Source: Hordeum vulgare subsp. vulgare | Taxonomy: Eukaryota; Streptophyta; Magnoliopsida; Poales; Poaceae | Assembly (NCBI RefSeq): GCF_904849725.1 | Contig: NC_058521.1 | Location: forward strand, 430,422,676 to 430,486,675 | DNA length: 64,000 nt | Reading direction: 5' to 3' | Shown here: positions 56,500 through 64,000 of the stretch, piece after piece | Position numbering within the stretch: position 1 is the first letter of the stretch | Layout of the letters: the number at the start of each line of letters is the position of its first letter | Position numbers and translations under genes: made by a program | Notes under the pieces: model-generated | What the model saw: only the letters and a program-made list of their open reading frames with translations | What the model was told of the DNA's origin: nothing | Databases searched by the model: none

Positions 56500-57565
56500 A
56501 AGACAAAAATTCCTGGTTCCACAGGAAGTTTCTATGCGGCACACTTTGGCAGGTGATCGACAACGCTATTCTCTGCACATGGCACATGTTATTCCTGCAA
56601 TCCTTCAAAGCATCCCCCCAACTTCCTCACTTATTCTATGTAAGCCTCCATCAACAAACTTTGGTAATATTTGTTGATCTGCTTCACAACGAGCTGAAAG
56701 TCGCCTCTGATGATCAGCTTCTTGATTCCCAATTCTACTGTGATTCTGAGTCCTGCAAGGTGTCCTTAATATTCGGCGGTATTGTTGGTTGCTTCCTCCC
56801 GGGAAAGTGCATTTGGACCACGTATTTGAGATGCTCTCCGGTGGGGGTGATGAGGTGCACACCTGCCCCGACACCCTTTAGTGAGAAGGCATCGTCAAAA
56901 TATATGACACATTCCTTACGTGCTTCCGTGCCGAGAAGAATTGTTTCTTGGACTTCTTCGTCTGGTGTGGGTATCCATTCAACAATGAATTCTACCAGCA
57001 CTCTGCTTTGAATTGTGGAAGTGCTTTCGTATTTCAATCCAAAACTTGACAGCTCTAGCGCCCACTCGACTATCCTGCCAGTGGCTTCGGGGTTCCTCGG
57101 GATACGTTGCAGTGGAAAACGTGTGATAACTATGATCTCATGGGCTTGGAAATAGTGGCACATCTTCCTCGATGCCATGATCAGGCTGAAGATCAGCTTT
57201 TGCACTCGAGAGTATCTTGACCTAGCCCCCTGTAACAAGGACCTGAGAAAGTACACTGGCCACTCTACCACTTTCTTCTTCGCCTTTTCTTTGGCCTTCC
57301 CTCTGCTAGTCTGGTGGGGTTCTTCTGAGTCTGTGTTGGGCGTTGTCGCGGATACCTTGACTTCATCCCCAACAGCATCTACCCAGGCGGCTGCATATTT
57401 ACCCACTTCCCGCTGTTCCACTAGGGCTGCACTAACCACTTCATTTGTTGCCGCCAAGTATAGCATCGATGGCTCTTGTGGCTTAGGAGCGACCAAGATG
57501 GGAGCGAAAGAAAGATACGTTTTCAGATCTTGCAACGTTGCGTCTGCTTTTGGGGACCACTTCAA
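56500..57565 (-). pseudogene. RNase H and additional (archaeal-type-like) RNase H
   Basis: ORF 57565-56735 includes the RT connection/RNase H (FAPILVAPKPQEPSMLYLAA, VQKLIFSLIMASRKMCHYFQ) and then ECVIYFDDAFSLKGVGAGVH, the start of the additional RNase H known in the Tat lineage. After a frameshift near 56800 its remainder reads GLRITVELGIKKLIIRGDFQ and LVVKQINKYYQSLLMEAYIE, with stops. The Asp of 'RGDFQ' and the first Asp ('YFDD') fit RNase H acidic positions. Probably it helps RNA removal or replaces the degenerate first RNase H. Confidence 0.75.
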
Positions 57566-57599
57566 CGGGTCAGCCTTCTTCAGTATTTTGAAGAATGGC

Positions 57600-58260
57600 T
57601 AGGCGCGTTCAGTGGAATTGGAGATGAATCTGCTCAACGAGGCAACGCATCTGGTCAGACGTCTCACATTGCTCGCTATCTTGGGTTCTTGTATTTGTTC
57701 GATAGCCTTGATCTTGTCGGGATTGGCTTCTATTCCTCACCAAGACACAAAGAATCCAAGTAGCTTACCAGAGGAAACACCAAACACACATTTCTCAGGG
57801 TTGAGCTTCAGGATGATCTTGCGCAGGTTTGCAAAGGTTTCTTTGAGGCCTTGTACAAGAGTATCTCCATCTCTGGTTTTGACCACTATGCCATCCATGT
57901 AAGTTTCCACATTTCTGTACAATTGAGGTCCAAATCCAATTTGCACAACCCTGACAAAGGTAGACCCAGCGCTCTTTAACCCGAAGGGCATACGTACAAA
58001 GTAGTACGTGCCGCATGGAGTTATGAACTCAATTTTCTCCTCGTCTTATTTCGCCATGAATATATGATGCTATCGGAATACGCATTCAGGAAGGAAAGAT
58101 GATCGCATCCGGAAGTGGCACCAACTATCTGATCAGTGCGTGGCAAGGGAAATGGATCCTTCGGGTAGGATATGTTTAAGTCAATGAAATCAATGCAAAG
58201 CCTCCATTTCCCATTTGCCTCGCGCACCACTATCGGGTCAGCTAACCACGTTGGATGCAA
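57600..58260 (-). pseudogene. Tat-lineage reverse transcriptase, catalytic box altered
   Basis: ORF 58260-58021: WLADPIVVREANGKWRLCID and SYPKDPFPLPRTDQIVGATS, then a break. ORF 57991-57737: MPFGLKSAGSTFVRVVQIGF and ETYMDGIVVKTRDGDTLVQG. The usual '[YF].DD' box is YMDG, so the second catalytic Asp is Gly. A short fragment continues to about 57600. Frame breaks and the Asp loss make it inactive. Confidence 0.85.
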
Positions 58261-58599
58261 TACACCTCGAACTAAACCAGCTCCTTCTAGCTTCTTGATC
58301 TATTTCGAAATGAACTATTGTCTCTCCAAGGCCTGTTTCATAACTTTCTGCTTGACGGGTCTGACATGAGGGCAGATAGCAAGGTGGTGCTCAATTACCT
58401 CTCTAGGAACACTGGGGATGTGAGCAGGTTGCCAAGAAAACACATCAAAATTCGCCCGCGGAAAGGCAATGAGCGCACTTTCCTATTTGTCGTAAAGGGT
58501 GGCACTCATGTTAAACATACTGTTAGATACATCCTCCCTTGCCGGGATTTTCTTTGTTGCGGGGTAGGAGACCTTGGACTTCTTACTAGTGGAACTCTG

Positions 58600-59412
58600 T
58601 GAAAGGTCATGAACACGCGGAGAGCACTCTGTGGAGCGTGCTTCCCGGAGTCCTTTCAAGTGTTCCTGCTAGATTTCTTTCCCTTCTTTAGGCCTCTGGA
58701 AAGAGTGGGTCCTTCTGCATCCTCAGCTGCTACTGCATCTCGATACATCCGGTCTACACAAATAATCGTGTCTTTCTTGTCAGACGGGATGCATATTAAT
58801 CCCATGGGGCCTGCATCTTCAAAATGGTGTAAGCATAGTGGCATGCTTCCATCAATTTTGCCAAGGTTGGGCGGAAGGGAGAGTTGAACTCGGTCCAGTA
58901 GTTGAACTCTCCGCCAAGCGTAACAGACAAAGTTATCTTCCCCTTGGGCTGGCCTCTGTCGCGGCTAATTCCTTGGAATGAACCCGTAGGCTTGAGCTCG
59001 TCGTCAAGGATTTGCAGCCTCTTAACCACGCCAGAGAAATCAGGTTTAGCCCTGTCCCATCGTCAACTAACACCTTACTAACCTTGAGGTTGAGGACTGT
59101 CGGAGAAACCAATAGCGGCAGACTCCCAACCACAATAATGGGATCAGGGTGATCCTCTCCGTCAAAGATGATAGGCGTGCGGGATCACTCGAGCAGTCTC
59201 CTAGACTCTGTTGTTGGCTCCATGGCGTTAACTTCACGCGCCCACTATTTGAGATGGCGGCAAGAGGAGTGCAACGATGCACCCCGGTCAACACACAAGG
59301 CATCAGTTGCCCTCTGGAATTCTTTATCACTGAAATTCTCTCCATCATCTTCATCATCACTCACGTCATATTCTTCTTTCTTCTCACGGCCCCTGGTGGG
59401 CTTTTCCTTTTG
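58600..59412 (-). pseudogene. Tat-lineage protease region
   Basis: ORF 59133-58933 has VSKVLVDDGTGLNLISLAWL (D-D-G-T-G-L-N-L-I-S, the Tat-type active-site loop), and ORF 59029-58796 carries LQILDDELKPTGSFQGISRD with GKITLSVTLGGEFNY in another frame, so a frameshift lies near 59030. The protease would cut gag-pol. Confidence 0.7.
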
Positions 59413-61392
59413 CTATGGGGCCTTGTCGCAGCGGTCTCCTCTACCACCGCGACCCTTCCCGGCATCACCATCTTGGCCCTTCTCCTTTTCTCTCTTCTCG
59501 TACTCTGCTTTTTTGCTTTTCAGCAAGCTCCTCAACTTGGTGGCATTCTTGCAATATGGCCCTTGGTGCGATGGGTCTTGCAATATGGCCCATCGGACTT
59601 TCCGGTTTTCTCTGCTGCTACGGCCTCCCGGCAATAAACGCACGAGGCATCTCCCTTGCTGGGGGTCTCGGCTTTCGCCTTCTTGCGGTGCTAAGATCAC
59701 CATAGCTTTTGATGGCCAATTCTACCTTTAGCTTGCGCTTCTTGTTGCGCTTTCGGTTCCTCCCCTTCGATCCAAGGGTATCATCATTGTCATCAGAGTC
59801 GACTCTGACACCCACCTATTCTCCAGGGAGTCGCCTTCCTTCTTCAGCTCGAGCACACTTGTACGCCAATGTGTACAACTCGTTGATGGTCTTGGGGAGT
59901 TTGACATTCATCTTGGCATGCATCCTCCTATTGTGCATGTTCGAATGGAACGTGGCAATCACAGTTGTGGGATGTATCTTAGGAATGTTGTGGTGCACTC
60001 TACTGAACCTCTGGATGTATTTCCGCACGGTTCCCCCTCCTTCTGCAGGAGGACATGTAAGTCGCTGAGCTGTCCTGGCTCGTGGTGGCCACCCGTGAAG
60101 GTGCCAACAAACTCGTTGCATAAGTGAGCCCATGACGAAATGGAATTCTCCGACGCGTGCATCAACCATGCTCACATTTGGATTGAGTGCCAAAGGTAAA
60201 TAGTTCGCGAGCACCTTCACATCTCTCCCTCCGGCGGCTTGGACGGGTATCATGCAGATGCCCAGAAACTCTGCTGGTTGAGATTTCCGTCATACTTCTC
60301 TGTTACTTCAGGCTTGAAAGCTAGGCTCAACGGACAATGGACCTGTCGCATATCGCGAGTGAAGGTGTAACACCCGACCTCGTAAGATAGTTATCCACCA
60401 GCACATGGTGTGGGGACGCGAGCGTTTATTTTGTTGCGCCTGTTAGATTGATGTTGTGCTTCCCGACGTTGTTCAATGGTGATATGTGCATCCTCCTTCC
60501 GTCGGTATTCCAGGACACATCGCTAGCGTCGTTGGTCGTATGGGCCGGACGAGGCCATGGATGCTTCATCGGCCCCGCCAGTGCGCGGAGCTTGATGCGG
60601 CTGCCCTTGGGTTTGCTGTTGAGGAGGGGACTACACCGTTGGTGTCGCCCCCACATCACGACCATAAGTTCGGGACACCGTCATCATCCGTGGACGATGA
60701 CACAGTCCCGCATGTTGCGATTTTCTGGATTCGACGAAGCCAATCAAACTCTGGATGGTGGCCCTCCACTCGTCCATTTTGTCAGCCGCTGGTGGAAAAC
60801 TAAACAGCAGCTGAGATCGCGCCATTGCCTCCGCGGCTGTGTCCAGGATGGGCAGAGAGGTGGACCGCGACCTTGGTCGCCTCCTGGTGGAACCAAGAGG
60901 AGTGTCGTCATGCCCTTGTCATCGTGCACCGGTCACCGTGGCGGTCAGTCATGGGGGAGGCTGAGCTTGTGGATCCGCCGCTCCGTTTAGCACTATGTCT
61001 TGATCTTGATGAGGCGCGTGCCCAGCAGCCAAGCCCATGACAAGCGCAACCAGTGGATTGTGTCTTGCTTCAAATTGGGTGCCACTATTGTGACCGCAGC
61101 CACTGATGCGGCGGAAGCATGTATTCTGGATGTCTCTTCCACCCGCAGCACCAGGGCCAAGGTCGCCAGGACATCGCCGATGCTCGCCACCGACGCTCTT
61201 TTCTCCTGCTTTGTCCATGGGGGACACGACGGTGGCGCCTCCTACACCGACCGTGTTGCCCACGGCACCCGCATTGCTAGACATTGCAGCCGGGCCAGCA
61301 GTGACCGCAGCCACATGCGTTGTGGCCTTTAAATTAGAAGGATGGGCATTTGCGTCGGTCTTCTTCTTGGGAGCCATGAGGAAAAGGAACAA
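59413..61392 (-). pseudogene. Tat-lineage gag, broken
   Basis: N-terminal ORF 61392-60949 includes MAPKKKTDANAHPSNLKATT and a low-complexity Gly/Ala/Val region. The core is in ORF 60253-59816: VRKYIQRFSRVHHNIPKIHP and LPKTINELYTLAYKCARAEE. A Lys/Arg/Glu-rich tail, possibly the zinc-knuckle region in damaged form, is at 59703-59413. Between 60254 and 60948 only short frames remain. gag would form the particle. Confidence 0.75.
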
Positions 61393-61441
61393 CGACGAGG
61401 ATCAGCATGTTGCTCGTTATCTCGGGTTTGTGCGAACGATT

Positions 61442-61460
61442 CCCCCTACATGGCGCGCCA
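61442..61460 (-). other. Primer-binding site of the Tat-lineage element
   Basis: Read on -, tggcgcgccatgtaggggg begins four bases inside the LTR; tggcgcgcca-type sites are usual in this lineage. Confidence 0.7.
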
Positions 61461-61464
61461 AAGC

Positions 61465-61576
61465 TGTCGGGGGGCAGGTGTGCAGATCACCTATGGGACC
61501 ATTGGACCCTTCATGGTTCGGCGGGTAGATCACGTTGCACAAAGAAGAGAAACTACAAGACGACACGACAAGGAGA
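61465..61576 (-). repeat. 5' LTR remnant of the Tat-lineage element
   Basis: 112 bases matching the LTR end at 51988 (both include ttcggcgggnaga and gttgcacaaaga); cut by the LTR that starts at 61577. Confidence 0.75.
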
Positions 61577-63217
61577 TGATACGTCCCAAAAATATCTATA
61601 ACTTCTCCTTGCTCCATGATGTTTTGGGTGACATTGTTATATGTTTTGCTACACTTTTATATATTTTTACACATATTTGGACTAACCTACTAACTCAGTG
61701 CACCCAGTGCCAGTTTCTGTCTGCTAATGTCTTTTTTGCACGGGCTTTTACCGAAATTTCCAAAGCCCCAAAAATCCCGAGAAAAATATATAAAAATCAG
61801 CATGACGGAAGCTTCCGAATCACCGAAGATGGGCTAGAGGGGAGCCAGGGGCTGCCCAGGCGACCTCCCTGCACAGCCTGGCCCCTGGCCACGCCCAAAG
61901 GCTGCCTGGCTGGGCCCCACCTCCTCTGACGCCCTCCTTTGGCATATATTTACCCCTCCGATCGGAAACCCTTCGGGGATATCCAGAATCGTGAATTTCT
62001 CCATCGTTCTGCTGCCGCAGCGCTTCCGAGATCGGGAGCGTCAGGGACCTCTTCTTGGCACACTGCTGGAGGGAGGATTGACCTCCGGGAGCTTCTCCAC
62101 CACCATGGACGCTTCCCGAACGTGCCATGGGTAGTCGTCCTTGGACCATGAGTCCATGACCAGTAGCTATGTGATGTCTTCTCTCCTGATTAGCCCTTGT
62201 GAGCTGCCCTACATGATCAAGGCATCTATGTAATTTTCCTGCTATTGCTATGCTCAGTTTGTTGGGATCCGATGTATTATGATATTATGTTCAGATTTTT
62301 ATGAGTTATATATTTGATTATCCTTTTATATTATGATCTTTAGTGATTCATGCATGTTCTCCGTTTCTCTTTATTGCTTTGGCCGAGTAGTAGATTGTAA
62401 CTCCAAGAGGGAGCGTTATGCATGATTGTGGGTTCATGCCTCGTGATATCTAGCTTGAGTGACAGAAACATGAGACTAGGGATGTGCTGTTGCCACCAGG
62501 GAGAAAACAACAGTTCTTGTGACCATGGTTGCAAGGATTTTTTACCTTACGCATAGTTCGTTAATGCAGTTGTCCATTGCTTTGAGTTTACACTTTGGGT
62601 GGGGCTCGCAACTTAATACCAGCAAGATGTTCACGATAGATATCTCAACGTGGATGATTAGTAAGTAGATGCTAATGAATAAACGGTCTACTTGTCTTGG
62701 CGTACTGCCCATTACTATTGAGCCTCTTACTTTCAAGTAGCATAATTAGCATTGCGGTGCGTTTATAATTCTGTCAATTGCCCAGCTGTAATTTGTTTAC
62801 CTTTGGATAGTTGTTTATCATCTTTTGGGAGAGAGACATCACTAGTGAACATCATGTGACTCCGGTCCATATTACCACCATTGCTTACACCTCCATCATT
62901 TACTGCTTTCATTTACTTTTCCGTTGCAATCATTATCAGTATTCCAGCTTGTGTTTTGATCCTTTACAAACTACAAGGCTGGAGATATTGACAACCTCTC
63001 TGTACTCGTTGGGAGCAAAGTTGTTTGTTGTGTGTGTAGGTCCACGTCTTCTTCTAGCGCCAGTGCAGCGGACACCTACTTGTTGATCCTTGGAGTCCTC
63101 CTGGTTCGATAAACCTTACAGTCTCAGTGTAAGGGAATCTTGCTGCTGACTACATCTCCACCTTCCACTTGGGGTAACCAACGAGGGGCGAGAAGTATAT
63201 TCATCAACTCGTCATCA
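61577..63217 (+). repeat. 5' LTR of the Athila-lineage element
   Basis: Starts tgatacgtcccaaaaatat and ends caactcgtcatca; 1641 bases. A TATA-like catatatttac lies near 61941, followed by transcript-leader-like sequence. Its sequence differs from the LTRs at 5138 and 22435. ORFs inside are not genuine. Confidence 0.8.
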
Positions 63218-63227
63218 AGCAAGTTTC

Positions 63228-63244
63228 TAGCACCATTGCCGGGA
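63228..63244 (+). other. Primer-binding site (tRNA-Asp-like), degraded
   Basis: tagcaccattgccggga, ten bases after the LTR end, a variant of the tggcgccgttgccgggga site of the lineage. Confidence 0.6.
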
Positions 63245-63386
63245 ACTGCAGTCTTCAAGATAGGGGAGTTGCATGATATCTTTTACCTCTGCTTTTTAGT
63301 CTTGTTAGTTTGCTTTCTAGTTTTTGCTTTAGAGCCTTATACGAAAAACCACAAAAAAATTAGTTACTTTGCTTTGTTTAGTAGGT

Positions 63387-64000
63387 ATGCCTAAGTCCTT
63401 TGCCTCTAGTGTCGCACCCGAACGAGATATTCTCACCTTCAAACAAAGAGTTGGAGAAAGTTTGAAAGGTGCTTGGTTTAGAATAAAAAATTCTCAAGAT
63501 AGAGCCACCAAGAAGCAACCCACCACTATTTTTCTTAGGAAATTTTATGTTGGTATTACTTCTTGGCATAGGTTTGTTCTAGACACAGCAATAGGAGGTA
63601 ATTTCTTGGAAGCTCCCGTTGGGGAGGCTCTTAACGTTATGGAAAATTTTGTCGGAATCCCACCTATTGTTGACATAAAGGATGATATCACTTTGGATCA
63701 CATTATGAGTAAACTTGAGAAGATAGAGCTAGAGATGCCAAGCATGAGTAAAATAAATGAAGTAGATCATAGGATTCAAGGGAACTTAAATAGACTTGAT
63801 AGCTCCATGCACAAAATTTACAAAATTTTGGAGACCCTTAAATCCCATGATATGGATCCTTCTAGGATTGAAAAGATCGAGGATATTATTGAAACTTTAG
63901 GAACTACTCTATCCTCCATCAAGACTAAAAAGGTAGAAACCCCTGCAAGTAAGGGACATAAGTGCGTTCACGTACCCAAGGTTCCTCAACCCAAAACAAA
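63387..64000 (+). CDS. Athila-lineage gag, start of gag-pol, open to the window edge
   Basis: From the ATG at 63387 the frame has no stop for about 204 codons to the end of the window. It begins MPKSFASSVAPERDILTFKQ, with RVGESLKGAWFRIKNSQDRA and LRKFYVGITSWHRFVLDTAI, matching the N-terminal gag of Triticeae Athila-type elements. The later part (LEKIELEMPSMSKINEVDHR, NRLDSSMHKIYKILETLKSH) is coiled-coil-like. Start choice: first ATG after the PBS in the open frame. It would build virus-like particles; whether the rest is intact cannot be seen. Confidence 0.8.
   Translation, partial: MPKSFASSVAPERDILTFKQRVGESLKGAWFRIKNSQDRATKKQPTTIFLRKFYVGITSWHRFVLDTAIGGNFLEAPVGEALNVMENFVGIPPIVDIKDDITLDHIMSKLEKIELEMPSMSKINEVDHRIQGNLNRLDSSMHKIYKILETLKSHDMDPSRIEKIEDIIETLGTTLSSIKTKKVETPASKGHKCVHVPKVPQPKT

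Larger units (their letters stand above)
51988..61576 (-). mobile_element. Tat-lineage Ty3/gypsy element, defective
   Basis: On the - strand: 5' LTR remnant (61576-61465), PBS (61460-61442), gag (61392-59413), protease, RT, RNase H, a second RNase H-like segment, integrase (56281-55018) and a 3' region with a long LTR ending at 51988. It inserted in a copia gag and was later cut by the LTR at 61577. The LTR ends match: tgtcggggaaggtgtgcac at 51988 and tgtcggggggcaggtgtgca at 61465. A TSD cannot be tested because the 5' LTR's outer part is lost. The PBS and second RNase H place it in the Tat lineage. Confidence 0.8.
61577..64000 (+). mobile_element. Athila-lineage Ty3/gypsy element, 5' part
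   Basis: 5' LTR (61577-63217), PBS (63228-63244) and gag (from 63387), continuing past the right edge. It inserted in the 5' LTR remnant of the Tat-lineage element; the left flank is ggaga (61572-61576), which should recur at its far end. Among the youngest layers in the window. Confidence 0.85.

Noticed and set aside
1..64000. Search for tRNA, rRNA, bacterial operons and riboswitches
   Set aside because: No cloverleaf or rRNA-like stretch was seen beyond primer-binding sites, and the sequence is plant retroelement DNA throughout.

Overview
The window is plant nuclear DNA, almost certainly from a grass of the wheat/barley tribe (Triticeae). No bacterial, organellar or intact host gene was found. 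The evidence is a deep nest of LTR retrotransposons with typical Triticeae features: a BARE/Angela/WIS-type copia element, several Athila-lineage Ty3/gypsy elements with TGATAC-type termini, a Tat-lineage gypsy element with a second RNase H, an L1-type LINE, and satellite-like arrays. Family names are from recognition only and need a TREP search.

Layout. 1-6589: 3' part of an Athila-lineage (Sabrina-like) element, + strand, with protease, then directly a 305-codon ORF whose 3' half is tandemly duplicated, a long noncoding tail and the 3' LTR. It sits in a BARE/Angela LTR fragment (6590-6881, - strand). 6885-8010: array with a ~502-bp unit. 8011-11700: low-copy-looking DNA with decayed gene pieces, including a B3-like DNA-binding domain remnant. 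11700-12497: decayed Athila-type LTR and PBS. 12498-19901: a ~3.3-kb gypsy LTR split by a 4.1-kb LINE with a perfect 15-bp target duplication. 20174-21075: LTR-like piece. 21180-22060: degenerate ~157-bp satellite. 22435-32605: complete but dead Athila-lineage (Fatima-like) element on the - strand, inserted in a GC-rich minisatellite. 33105-35097: exons of a decayed transposon-type gene with an Ulp1-like start. 35166-36088: BARE/Angela LTR fragment.

36089-51987 is a copia element whose LTR (36618-50066) is split by a full BARE-type element (37314-46241, TSD ccata) and a 3.0-kb gypsy solo LTR (46438-49448, TSD acctt). That copia LTR has a polypurine tract on its left and a primer-binding site on its right, so it is the shared middle LTR of a tandem element. 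Its gag (50132-51987) is cut by a Tat-lineage gypsy element (51988-61576, - strand), which is itself cut by a younger Athila-type element (61577 to the right edge, + strand) whose gag start is still open.

Most coding regions belong to retrotransposon gag-pol genes and nearly all carry stops or frameshifts. The best candidate for something new is a shared 3' module in the two Athila-lineage elements: an extra ORF, an internal polypurine-like tract, conserved noncoding blocks, and a small hairpin with a compensatory base-pair change next to the true polypurine tract. A B3-like ORF antisense to the Tat-lineage element is the second. I saw no tRNA, rRNA or CRISPR array.
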